Assembly: GCF_900096915.1 (NCBI RefSeq) | Contig: NZ_FMYK01000001.1 | Location: 709,492-773,491 of the forward strand | Length of the DNA stretch: 64,000 bases | Source: Acinetobacter marinus | GTDB taxonomy: Bacteria; Pseudomonadota; Gammaproteobacteria; Pseudomonadales; Moraxellaceae | Reading direction: 5' to 3' | Part shown: positions 44,866-53,203 of the stretch, one piece after another | Position numbering within the stretch: position 1 is the first letter of the stretch | Layout of the letters: the number at the start of each line of letters is the position of its first letter | The notes under the pieces: generated by a model | Told to the model about the DNA's origin: nothing | Seen by the model: only the letters and a program-made list of their open reading frames with translations | Database searches by the model: none | Position numbers and translations under genes: made by a program

Positions 44866-46593
44866 TTATAAATTCAATTGATGCGCATCTTGCATGGCTT
44901 TTAAACGCACCGTAATCCGAGATTGCAACGACTCATTGTTCTTTTGCATCGCCAGACGCTCGGCATGGAGCATGCTTTTAATGGCATTTTCCTCTTGACC
45001 TGACCAAAATTGCGCCTCTGCACGATAACGTAAGCCATTGATCGCTTGAAATTCTTGATTAATCGCGGTTTTACTACGGACAGTTTCGGCACGTTGTAAG
45101 GCTTGCCAAACTGCCACGTCACGTGGATTACTTTGACTGAGTTTATTTAAAATCTGATGCGCTTGATCACCCTGTCCTTGCAAGATATAAATGTCTGCCA
45201 CTTGCATCGCCAAAGCCCGATGCTCTGGCATCACCCGATAGAGTGGTAATACCGCATCCAGCGCTTGTTGGTATTGTTTATTTTCGACATACCACGCCGA
45301 CCATGTCAGTTGATACAAAGTCTTTTCCACGGCACTAGGACTGAGATTGTCCAAAATTTTCTTGGCATCGGCATATTGTGACTGCTCGATATAATAATGC
45401 GCCAATGCCAAGGCGGCACCATGATTGCGGGTTGCCATACTTTTCAGTTGGGTGAGATTGACATAGCCAGAAAGCACTGCCACTCGCCAGCGCATCATCT
45501 CGAATAAGTCTTGTTGCGTATTTTTATGACTGCCTTGATGATTTATCGTGTATTGATTGGATTTATATTGATATTGCCGTGCCCGCAGGCGTGCTTCACT
45601 CATACGATCCGTCGTCAGCGGATGGGTCAGCCAAAAGTCAGGCAAAAAACTCAGTTGTGAGGTTTTACGATGCATGGTTTCAAAAAAATCTGCCATGCTT
45701 TCAGGGTTATAGCCTGCGATCGCCATATACTGCATCCCAACACGATCCGCCTCTCGCTCTTGTTCTCGACTATAGGAGAGCTGTCGATCAAGCATGGCTG
45801 CTTGTGAACCAAGCATCACCGCCGCACCCGCATCTGGCGACTGGCTCGCCACGGCAATGCCCGCCAAGATACCTGCCAAAGTCAGTAAACCCTGCCCTTT
45901 AAAGTTTTCCTTGGAACGACTGAAATGACGCTGGGTCACATGGGCGATTTCATGTGCCATCACCCCTGCGACTTCGTCCATATTTTTGGCTGTGGTCAGC
46001 AAACCTGCATTGATCGCAAATAATCCACCTGGTACGGCAAAGGCATTGATCTGCTCATCACGAATCACCACTAAGGCGATCGGTGCACCTAAGTTACTTT
46101 GACCGTAAATTTCTCCAAATACCTGACTCAGCTCATCTTCTAGCCACGCATCTTGCAACACAGGCAGTTTGGCACGTACTTCACGTAAGACTTTTTCGCC
46201 GATTTGTTGTTCTTCATTGCGATTAATCAAACCCACACCACCACCGCCAATATCAGGAATATCCAGATATTGATTCTTGTCATTGGGAATCGTGCTCCAA
46301 TCATAACTAGAGTTCCGACTAGATAGTGGATTTGGGTAGCGATTTAATTCGATCACAGGGGGTGAGTTTTGCAGATTGACCGTTTGCATTGGCTCAGCCA
46401 CAGCCACTTGGCTACAGAACATTTCCAGCAAAAAAACATTTACCAATAGCTGTGTTTTGAGTGCAAATCTCGGCACCGTGCTAGGACGATGTGATTGAGA
46501 AAACTCTGTCAAATCAGTTGTGTTTTTTCGTGGCATCTCTGTCGACTTAGTAAAGTAACGTGGTCTGTTTTGTGTCATATTTTCTTGTAGCAT
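44866..46593 (-). CDS. bepA: M48-family metallopeptidase with TPR domain (BepA-like)
   Basis: Periplasmic zinc protease/chaperone expected to act on outer-membrane proteins such as LptD during assembly. The 575-residue frame starts at 46593, but ATG codons at 46578 and 46536 give shorter N-termini; the export signal is the hydrophobic LLVNVFLLEMFCSQVAVA (about 49-66), so the first 40 residues may not be translated. The peptidase domain has HEIAH (214-218) and the third zinc ligand in YSREQEREADRVG (about 275-287). The C-terminal half has helical TPR repeats (ALAHYYIEQSQYADAKKIL; YQQALDAVLPLYRVMPEHRAL). The arrangement matches BepA/YfgC. Confidence 0.85.
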   Translation of the reverse strand: MLQENMTQNRPRYFTKSTEMPRKNTTDLTEFSQSHRPSTVPRFALKTQLLVNVFLLEMFCSQVAVAEPMQTVNLQNSPPVIELNRYPNPLSSRNSSYDWSTIPNDKNQYLDIPDIGGGGVGLINRNEEQQIGEKVLREVRAKLPVLQDAWLEDELSQVFGEIYGQSNLGAPIALVVIRDEQINAFAVPGGLFAINAGLLTTAKNMDEVAGVMAHEIAHVTQRHFSRSKENFKGQGLLTLAGILAGIAVASQSPDAGAAVMLGSQAAMLDRQLSYSREQEREADRVGMQYMAIAGYNPESMADFFETMHRKTSQLSFLPDFWLTHPLTTDRMSEARLRARQYQYKSNQYTINHQGSHKNTQQDLFEMMRWRVAVLSGYVNLTQLKSMATRNHGAALALAHYYIEQSQYADAKKILDNLSPSAVEKTLYQLTWSAWYVENKQYQQALDAVLPLYRVMPEHRALAMQVADIYILQGQGDQAHQILNKLSQSNPRDVAVWQALQRAETVRSKTAINQEFQAINGLRYRAEAQFWSGQEENAIKSMLHAERLAMQKNNESLQSRITVRLKAMQDAHQLNL

Positions 46594-46652
46594 TCACAGC
46601 ACAAATACTCAATGTGTAAATGTAAATTGCGTCTTTGAAATCATCCATATAT

Positions 46653-46865
46653 CTACTTTAATATCCACTTTAGCGACCGCCACATTCCAATTAGTACGTG
46701 AATCAAGGCAAAAAATGGGACAAAGTTTACTAAAGCATTACAATTCCAATCAGGTAGCCGATGTGAACACTTTTTGATTTGTTCTAAAATAATCAAAGTT
46801 TTATCTAAGAATTGTTGATATTTCAACGCTTCATCGCCGTATCGATTTTGATCTTTTTGAGACAT
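46653..46865 (-). CDS. Small protein (70 residues) divergent from the HtrA-like gene
   Basis: From the ATG at 46865 an open frame encodes MSQKDQNRYGDEALKYQQF, then KTLIILEQIKKCSHRLPDWN and a C-terminal hydrophobic stretch (ALVNFVPFFALIHVLIGMW) ending in RSLKWILK. The composition is that of a small membrane-associated protein. The start lies only 13 bases from the start of the divergent protease gene and its ribosome-binding site is poor. The frame extends further upstream, but that part is complementary to the protease N-terminus and is probably not coding. Not recognised; it may be a spurious frame. Confidence 0.45.
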   Translation of the reverse strand: MSQKDQNRYGDEALKYQQFLDKTLIILEQIKKCSHRLPDWNCNALVNFVPFFALIHVLIGMWRSLKWILK

Positions 46866-46878
46866 TGAGGAACTCACT

Positions 46879-48066
46879 GTGCGCCGTTTATTTGTAGTAT
46901 TGCCATGGCTATTGTTGGTTGTGGTAATTGTTGGTTTTGTTGCGTGGCAAAAATTACAAGTCCCTAAACCACCTGTGGCAGCCGACGGTGTCAAGATGCC
47001 AGCCGAAAATGTCAAACCCTTGATCGATACCAGTCGTACGGGTGGCGTGGTGTCCTATAGTGGTGCTGTGGAAGTCGCTGCGCCTGCTGTGGTCAATATT
47101 TTCACCCTACAAAAAGTCTCACAGCAACAAAGTATGCCGATCAATGAAGAGTTTTTACGAGAATTCTTTGGCGATCAAATCCCTGAACAGCTACAACCTG
47201 AAGACCAAAACAGCTTAGGCTCTGGGGTGATTGTTCGCCCTGATGGCTACATCCTCACCAACAATCACGTCATCGCCCAAGCCGAACAAATCGTGGTGGG
47301 TCTGCATGATGGACGTAAAGCCAAAGCCACGGTGATCGGTACCGACCCAGAGACTGATCTGGCGGTGATCAAAATCGAACTGAATGATTTGCCTGTGTTG
47401 CCATTTAAACTCAGTGGCAATGCGGTGGGTGATGTGGTCTTGGCGATTGGTAATCCATTCGGCGTTGGTCAAACCGTTACACAAGGCATTATCTCGGCGA
47501 CTGGACGTACTGGACTTGGCATCAATACCTATGAAGACTTTATTCAGACTGATGCAGCGATTAACCCAGGCAACTCTGGTGGCGCACTGATTGATGTTGC
47601 GGGCAATTTGATTGGCGTCAATACGGCGATTTTCTCACGTACAGGTGGTTCGCTTGGCATCGGTTTTGCCATTCCTGCGCAAATCTGTCAGCAAGTATTG
47701 GATTCGATTCTGGAGCAAGGGCGTGTGGTGCGTGGTTGGCTCGGTATCGAAGTGCGTGGTTTAAATCAAGCAGACCCACTGAATACTGACAGTAAAACTG
47801 GCGTACAAGTGATGGGTGTATTAAAAAATGGTCCTGCAGATCAAGCTGGCATCCAAAAAGGCGATATTATCTTATCGATTAATGATCAAACTTTTGAAAA
47901 CTCAAATCAATTGATTTCATATGTTGGTCGTCAAAAGCCAAATACAGAAGTGCCTGCGGTGATTGTGCGTGGCGATCAGCAGATCGACATCACCATAAAA
48001 ATTGCCGAGCGTCCAGATAGTAAATCAGGGCAATTTTTACCGATCCCTCAGCAACAGCCTCGATAA
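46879..48066 (+). CDS. HtrA/DegS-family serine protease with one PDZ domain
   Basis: Periplasmic, membrane-tethered trypsin-like protease of the DegS/AlgW type, known elsewhere to start the sigma-E envelope stress cascade by cutting an anti-sigma factor. The 395-residue protein has a single N-terminal helix (4-23) and no cleavable signal. The catalytic triad is His130 (TNNHVI), Asp160 (ETDLAVIK) and Ser233 (NPGNSGGAL). One PDZ domain (about 280-375, with LKNGPADQAGIQKGDIILSIN) and a Pro/Gln-rich tail follow. The GTG start at 46879 has GAGG eight bases upstream. Whether it acts on a sigma factor here is not visible. Confidence 0.88.
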   Translation: MRRLFVVLPWLLLVVVIVGFVAWQKLQVPKPPVAADGVKMPAENVKPLIDTSRTGGVVSYSGAVEVAAPAVVNIFTLQKVSQQQSMPINEEFLREFFGDQIPEQLQPEDQNSLGSGVIVRPDGYILTNNHVIAQAEQIVVGLHDGRKAKATVIGTDPETDLAVIKIELNDLPVLPFKLSGNAVGDVVLAIGNPFGVGQTVTQGIISATGRTGLGINTYEDFIQTDAAINPGNSGGALIDVAGNLIGVNTAIFSRTGGSLGIGFAIPAQICQQVLDSILEQGRVVRGWLGIEVRGLNQADPLNTDSKTGVQVMGVLKNGPADQAGIQKGDIILSINDQTFENSNQLISYVGRQKPNTEVPAVIVRGDQQIDITIKIAERPDSKSGQFLPIPQQQPR

Positions 48067-48091
48067 GTTTCATATCGAGTTTACTTTACAG

Positions 48092-48126
48092 AAAAATGGC
48101 GTACCTTAACGATACGCCATTTTTTA
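48092..48126. terminator. Bidirectional terminator between the HtrA-like and PIF1-like genes
   Basis: ATGGCGTACC-TTAA-CGATACGCCAT, a long stem with one mismatch, has an A run on the left and a T run on the right, so it serves both convergent genes. Confidence 0.88.
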
Positions 48127-48170
48127 AAACCACATACAAAAATCAGGCGACAAAGATCACAATACAGCAA

Positions 48171-49877
48171 TCATGCAACAAAGATCAGCGCCACACGCAC
48201 TTTCTCGTATCCTAAACCCGTTTCACTGACCAGTGGCCGTAGCTTGACACTACCATCATCGTTCAGGTCATCGACTTGATTGCGCTTTTGGATTTTCTTA
48301 TAGGCTTTGCGCACTTTTTCTAACTCATCTTCTTCAGGACGAATCCGCTCGACGTCGATACTGCCCGCTTTGGCAAGTTTGGATAAATGATTAATCACTG
48401 TGGATTTGGTCAGTTGACGCTCCGAAGCAATGTCTTCAATATCGTAATCCGCTTCATATAGCGCCTGTGTTTCTGCCAACGTATCACTACTATAGCTCCG
48501 CTTTTGACCTTGTAGCTTCTTCTCTAGTCGAGCGATTTCATTCGGATTGGTAATGCCACCCGTGCGGCGAATAAAGGCTTCATGCTGTTTGCTCAAATCA
48601 AGCTCAGCAAAATTTTGCTCTGCTTCATCAGACAGCTCTTTAAAACGAGCATCCGCTTTCACCGCCAAACGATCTAGCACCAACGCCTGCGGATTGAAAT
48701 CCAGTAATTTTAAGCCTTCAATCGACTTGAGCCGTGACAATGCCACATAGCCCTGACCATTTTCAAAAGTCCGTGCCAGATCAATTTCAGCACTTTCTAG
48801 CGTCATACCCTGACTTTTATGAATGGTGATCGCCCAAGCCAAACGTAGTGGAATTTGCGTCAAACTTGCAAGGACTTTACCCTCTTCATTTTCGATCGAC
48901 CATGTTTCTGCTTCCACCGCAATTGACGAGCCATCATTGAGGCGAACCTGTGGCATCATGCCCAATTCTTCATCTTCGATAAAGCCAATCACCTCGCCGA
49001 TACTGCCGTTGACATAGCCAAGATCGAAGTTATTTTTGACAAACATCACCTTTGCGCCTTTTTTCAAGATCAATTGCTCTGGGCAACGCACCGAAGATTT
49101 TAAGGTTTCCAGTAATTTTTCATTGCCTTCAAGCACTGCATCAAAACGATGCGTCTTTTGACTAATGGTATCGAGCTGTTGTTCGTTGATGCGATCGACA
49201 TCGAGATTATGTGTATACAGACGAGTCACGATCTCTGTGTCGTGCTGTTGATGTTTGGTATTGATCAGGGTTTGAATCTGCGCATCACTCACCGCTTGGC
49301 GACGGATTGCATTTAAGATTTGATCCAATACACTATCCGACTGACGATGCTGTTCACTGAGATAACACACTCGAAACTGAGCTTGCACCCAAGCCTCAGA
49401 CATAAAGGCAAATTTATCTCGATTCAACTCATCATTTTTACCCACAGGTGGGAGCTGAAAAAAGTCCCCCGATGCAACCACTTGAATGCCACCAAACACC
49501 TCTGCTGAGCCTTTGAAATATTGCAATACTTGATTGACGAGATTGAACTGTTTGGCATGGAGCATGGAAATTTCATCAATGATTAAGACTTGTACTTTTT
49601 CCAAATGCTCACGCAAATATTTACGCTCTTTCATGCGTTTGAGATCATTTTCAGCGAGCTGATCTTTGATGCCAATCCCAGCCCATGTATGGATCGTCAT
49701 ACCATTCATATGGGTGGCGGCAATACCTGTCGATGCAGTGATTGCCACAGGGATTTTCCGAGCTTTAAGATACTGAATATATTGATTTAAGGTATAAGTT
49801 TTCCCTGCGCCAGCGGAGCCTGTGAGGAATACATTTTCTCCAGCTTTGAGTAGTTTTAATGCGGTATCTTGTTTCAT
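48171..49877 (-). CDS. PIF1-like (RecD-superfamily 1) DNA helicase with C-terminal HTH region
   Basis: Superfamily 1B helicase of the PIF1/RecD2 group, expected to unwind DNA 5' to 3'. The 568-residue protein has Walker A GSAGAGKT (20-27), motif Ia (ITASTGIAATHM, the GIAA being a PIF1 hallmark), Walker B VLIIDEISML, motif III GDFFQLPPVG, and motif V/VI ITIHKSQGMTLESAEIDL and GYVALSRLKSIEGLKL. The last 150 residues include an HTH-like region (YDIEDIASERQLTKSTVINHLSKLAKAG), as in the helicase helix-turn-helix domain of RecQ-type proteins. It is a single-gene unit. Bacterial PIF1 homologues can resolve G-quadruplexes; no substrate can be deduced here. Confidence 0.88.
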   Translation of the reverse strand: MKQDTALKLLKAGENVFLTGSAGAGKTYTLNQYIQYLKARKIPVAITASTGIAATHMNGMTIHTWAGIGIKDQLAENDLKRMKERKYLREHLEKVQVLIIDEISMLHAKQFNLVNQVLQYFKGSAEVFGGIQVVASGDFFQLPPVGKNDELNRDKFAFMSEAWVQAQFRVCYLSEQHRQSDSVLDQILNAIRRQAVSDAQIQTLINTKHQQHDTEIVTRLYTHNLDVDRINEQQLDTISQKTHRFDAVLEGNEKLLETLKSSVRCPEQLILKKGAKVMFVKNNFDLGYVNGSIGEVIGFIEDEELGMMPQVRLNDGSSIAVEAETWSIENEEGKVLASLTQIPLRLAWAITIHKSQGMTLESAEIDLARTFENGQGYVALSRLKSIEGLKLLDFNPQALVLDRLAVKADARFKELSDEAEQNFAELDLSKQHEAFIRRTGGITNPNEIARLEKKLQGQKRSYSSDTLAETQALYEADYDIEDIASERQLTKSTVINHLSKLAKAGSIDVERIRPEEDELEKVRKAYKKIQKRNQVDDLNDDGSVKLRPLVSETGLGYEKVRVALIFVA

Positions 49878-50271
49878 AGCTTTGGCTTAATTCACACAGG
49901 TTTGACGATCAGGTGGCGACGATTGTAGCTGATCTCACCAAAAAATTGGACACTTACGCCCGACTTCTCAGCACATTTGCACATAAAAATGACCAATTCG
50001 ATAAAAGTTGGCAAAAGGTAGGTGGTTCATATTTCGATAGATTTGTATGATGCGTTTAAGAAATATCTTCCTCAGATACTTCTCCCAACTTTAGAGAATA
50101 TTGAATTTGAACCTCAATATTCTTTTTTTTTTGCTTTTTACTTTTGTTGCTTTTTATCAATCGCATGATCATTGATTTTTTAAGACGAAACCCTCGACGA
50201 AATCCAACTAAAGAATCGTTAATTCAATCATATTTCGCTTTAAAATTTCGATGTTTATCTACTTCAAACTA
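49878..50271. other. 394-base non-coding gap
   Basis: No open frame here looks like a gene. The region holds the promoter of the PIF1-like gene (leftward), the 3' region of the GAF regulator, and a strong plus-strand intrinsic terminator at 50095-50132 with no plus-strand gene before it. The terminator suggests an unannotated RNA transcribed rightward from around 49.9-50.0 kb. Confidence 0.5.
50095..50132 (+). terminator. Orphan Rho-independent terminator (possible sRNA end)
   Basis: The 10-base perfect stem AGAATATTGA...TCAATATTCT with a 9-base loop is followed by nine T residues. On the minus strand there is no T run, so it acts rightward only, yet the plus strand upstream carries no gene for 2 kb. 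Confidence 0.7.
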
Positions 50272-51444
50272 CTACCCATGAAAACGCAACAGTGTATGTT
50301 GCATCGGATGATCCTCAGGTAATAATTCCATCAAACGCTCAACAGCATCGATGGCTTCAGGAAAATGCGACAAATGTTTCAGTAGCAAATCCTTATCTTC
50401 AAGTTTAAAAATCACCTCGCTCATTCTCGATTCAATGCAATCTCGCCACGCAATCAAAAATGGACTTTCCGTCCGGGCCAAAAAGATGCCTTGATAGAGT
50501 CGCAGTGCCGCATGAATATTGCCCGCATCTAAGGCGTGTTCTAATTCACAGAAATCGGCATGCACATCAAGCAATAGCCGATAAGGACGTGAACCCAACA
50601 TGCCACCTAAGGTTTCACGTAATTGTGACATTTCTGCCTTGAGTGTGCCCATGCTGACTTTGCGCTCACCATACAATGCTTGGTGAAGTTGATCCAAATT
50701 CATGCCTTGCTTACACAACGTGAGAATACAGACGATTTCAAATTGGCGTGGACTGAGATTCAGCGTCTTGCCCTGATATTGCGCTTTGGCGATACCTGAA
50801 CAGGTCAATTGTAAAATCTGCTGACTTTGAAGCTGTAATGCACCTTGCACAATCTGTGCACAGCGTTCCGCTGCCAAAATACCCAATTGATTATGCTGAT
50901 CCCACGTGGTGGACAAATCAACCACACCAACCACTTGCCCTGTACTTGGATGATAGATCGGTGCCGCATAGCAGACCCAATCTTGGATCGCATCTAGGTA
51001 GTGCTCATTGGAAAAGACACAACTGGATTTTCCTGTATATAGCGACAACGCCAAGGCATTTGTGCCAACCACGTCCTCGCCCCATTGCCCGCCTTGCACA
51101 AAATGGACATTTTCTGAGGCGCCTTGCATATGTCGACTGGCTTCAACCCAACGGATTTGCGTGGATTGATCTGCCACTGCCAGCACCATTGATGACTGAT
51201 GGGCGATGTCTTTTAATTGCGAATCACATTGCTCCAGCGCTTTATCGAGTATCGACACATTTTCTGACACTTTTGCTAAGGGGGCAGCCGTCAGATCACT
51301 TGCGATTTGTGCTTTGGTGGAGCGTTGCCATGAATACTGGATCGAACCATTTTCAATATGACCATCAATAGTGGTCTGTAAACATTGATTTTTTAATTTT
51401 TCAATATCTCTACGTCGTTGATTTAACTCTTTTTTGAGTGACAT
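50272..51444 (-). CDS. GAF-domain transcriptional regulator (AcoR-like N-terminus, no AAA+ domain)
   Basis: A 390-residue protein whose N-terminal 210 residues match the sensor part of AcoR-type activators (SWQRSTKAQ, HFVQGGQWGEDVVGTNALAL, VFSNEHYLDAIQDWVCYAAPIYHPSTGQVVGVVDLS), but which lacks the sigma-54 AAA+ module. Instead residues about 225-300 form a winged-helix-like domain (LNLSPRQFEIVCILTLCKQG; LKAEMSQLRETLGGML), followed by a helical tail. It is divergent from the aldehyde dehydrogenase gene with 165 bases between, so it probably controls that gene in response to an aldehyde or alcohol-derived signal; this is inference from position. Confidence 0.8.
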   Translation of the reverse strand: MSLKKELNQRRRDIEKLKNQCLQTTIDGHIENGSIQYSWQRSTKAQIASDLTAAPLAKVSENVSILDKALEQCDSQLKDIAHQSSMVLAVADQSTQIRWVEASRHMQGASENVHFVQGGQWGEDVVGTNALALSLYTGKSSCVFSNEHYLDAIQDWVCYAAPIYHPSTGQVVGVVDLSTTWDQHNQLGILAAERCAQIVQGALQLQSQQILQLTCSGIAKAQYQGKTLNLSPRQFEIVCILTLCKQGMNLDQLHQALYGERKVSMGTLKAEMSQLRETLGGMLGSRPYRLLLDVHADFCELEHALDAGNIHAALRLYQGIFLARTESPFLIAWRDCIESRMSEVIFKLEDKDLLLKHLSHFPEAIDAVERLMELLPEDHPMQHTLLRFHG

Positions 51445-51490
51445 GTGATCGTCCTACAGATTGACCGAATCTATTCCTACCTTTTCCCTA

Positions 51491-51525
51491 CCTAAGATTG
51501 CTTAGGCTAGTTCAGTGATCCACTG
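51491..51525. promoter_or_regulatory. Candidate operators in the regulator/aldehyde dehydrogenase divergent region
   Basis: Two perfect short palindromes lie side by side: CCTAAG-ATTG-CTTAGG (51491-51506) and CAGTG-ATC-CACTG (51513-51525). A third A/T-rich palindrome GTATATAC follows near 51548. They sit midway between the divergent starts and are natural candidates for binding the GAF regulator. Confidence 0.5.
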
Positions 51526-51609
51526 TATCTCTACATCGAAAGCCGTATATACAGTATAGGAGCGATCATAGAAGATATACAATGAACTTTAGTCAAAAGG
51601 ATGTGAATT

Positions 51610-53121
51610 ATGCGTTATGCAGACCCAAACACAGATGGCTCTAAAATCCAGTTTAAAAAACAATATGAAAATTTTATCGGTGGCAAATGGGTTGCACCAG
51701 TCAAAGGAGAATATTTTGACAATATCTCTCCAGTGAACGGTGAAGTCTTTACCCGTGTACCCCGCTCCAGTGCTGAAGATATTGAACTTGCTTTAGATGC
51801 TGCACATGCTGCCAAAGCGCAGTGGAACAGCACCTCACCGACCACACGTTCTAATCTCTTATTAAAAATTGCCGATCGTCTTGAGCAAAGTTTAGAAGTG
51901 CTTGCAGTTGCAGAAACTTGGGACAATGGTAAGCCCATTCGTGAAACGCTGGCTGCAGATATTCCATTAGCAATCGATCATTTCCGCTATTTTGCAGGTT
52001 GTATCCGTGCCCAAGAAGGCGGTATTTCTGAGATTGACGAAGATACCATTGCCTATCATTTCCATGAGCCGCTTGGCGTAGTCGGACAGATCATTCCGTG
52101 GAATTTCCCAATTCTCATGGCAGCTTGGAAACTTGCACCTGCACTTGCAGCGGGTAACTGCATCGTGCTCAAGCCTGCTGAGCAGACGCCTGTTAGTATT
52201 TTGGTCTTGGTGGAATTAATCCAAGATTTACTGCCAGAAGGTGTGCTCAATATCGTCAATGGTTATGGTGCTGAAGTAGGTCGTCCTCTTGCCACCAATT
52301 CCCGCATTGCCAAAATTGCATTCACAGGATCGACCCAAGTTGGTCAGTTGATCATGCAATATGCGACTGAAAATATCATTCCTGTGACGCTTGAACTTGG
52401 CGGTAAATCACCGAATGTGTTCTTTGCCGACATTATGGATCAGCAAGACGACTATCTGGATAAGGCACTCGAAGGTTTTGCCATGTTTGCGCTGAACCAA
52501 GGTGAAATTTGTACTTGTCCATCTCGAGCTTTGGTACAAGAAAGTATTGCAGATCAATTCCTTGAGCTGGCTGTCGAGCGGGTAAAACGTATTAAAACTG
52601 GTCATCCGCTGGATACCGACACCATGATTGGTGCACAGGCTTCGCAAGAGCAACAAGATAAAATCTTGGGTTGTATCAATACAGGTCGAGAAGAAGGTGC
52701 ACAGATTTTGACTGGTGGTGAAGCACGTAACGAAGTCGGTACTGGTTTTTATATCGAGCCAACCATCTTCAAAGGCAATAACAGCATGAAAATTTTCCAA
52801 GAAGAAATTTTTGGTCCTGTACTATCAGTCGCCACGTTCAAAGATTTCGATGATGCGATGAAGATCGCCAATGATACTATTTATGGTTTAGGCGCAGGTG
52901 TCTGGGCACGTAGTGGCAATACTGCTTATCGTGCTGGGCGTGCAATCCAAGCAGGTCGTGTTTGGACCAACTGCTATCACATCTATCCTGCCCATGCGGC
53001 ATTTGGCGGTTATAAAAAATCAGGGATCGGACGTGAAAACCATCGCATGATGCTTGATCATTACCAACAAACCAAAAACTTGTTAGTGAGTTATTCAACC
53101 AAACCTGCAGGCTTCTTCTAA
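51610..53121 (+). CDS. NAD-dependent aldehyde dehydrogenase (ExaC/AldB type)
   Basis: Oxidises aldehydes such as acetaldehyde to acids. The 503-residue length and sequence fit the ExaC/AcoD/AldB group. Visible features are the NAD site IIPWNFPILMAAWKLAPALA, VLKPAEQTP, FTGSTQVGQ, the general base Glu262 in LELGGKSP and the nucleophile Cys301 in NQGEICTCPSRA, then EEIFGPVLSV and GRENHRMMLDHYQQTKN. AAAGGATG precedes the ATG. It is transcribed away from the GAF regulator gene and ends in an intrinsic terminator. In relatives this enzyme serves ethanol, acetoin or 2,3-butanediol catabolism; the actual substrate is not shown. Confidence 0.93.
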   Translation: MRYADPNTDGSKIQFKKQYENFIGGKWVAPVKGEYFDNISPVNGEVFTRVPRSSAEDIELALDAAHAAKAQWNSTSPTTRSNLLLKIADRLEQSLEVLAVAETWDNGKPIRETLAADIPLAIDHFRYFAGCIRAQEGGISEIDEDTIAYHFHEPLGVVGQIIPWNFPILMAAWKLAPALAAGNCIVLKPAEQTPVSILVLVELIQDLLPEGVLNIVNGYGAEVGRPLATNSRIAKIAFTGSTQVGQLIMQYATENIIPVTLELGGKSPNVFFADIMDQQDDYLDKALEGFAMFALNQGEICTCPSRALVQESIADQFLELAVERVKRIKTGHPLDTDTMIGAQASQEQQDKILGCINTGREEGAQILTGGEARNEVGTGFYIEPTIFKGNNSMKIFQEEIFGPVLSVATFKDFDDAMKIANDTIYGLGAGVWARSGNTAYRAGRAIQAGRVWTNCYHIYPAHAAFGGYKKSGIGRENHRMMLDHYQQTKNLLVSYSTKPAGFF

Positions 53122-53145
53122 CCTAGTTAAATACCTCATGCAATG

Positions 53146-53172
53146 AAAAAGCCGAGATGATTCTCGGCTTTA
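53146..53172 (+). terminator. Terminator after the aldehyde dehydrogenase
   Basis: AAGCCGAGA-TGAT-TCTCGGCTT is a nine-base stem with a TTTA tail on the right and an A run on the left, 25 bases past the stop; it may also end leftward transcription of the operon whose last stop is at 53204 only if read-through occurs. Confidence 0.8.
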
Positions 53173-53203
53173 TCTTACAAGTCTAATTTGACTGAATCAC
53201 AAT

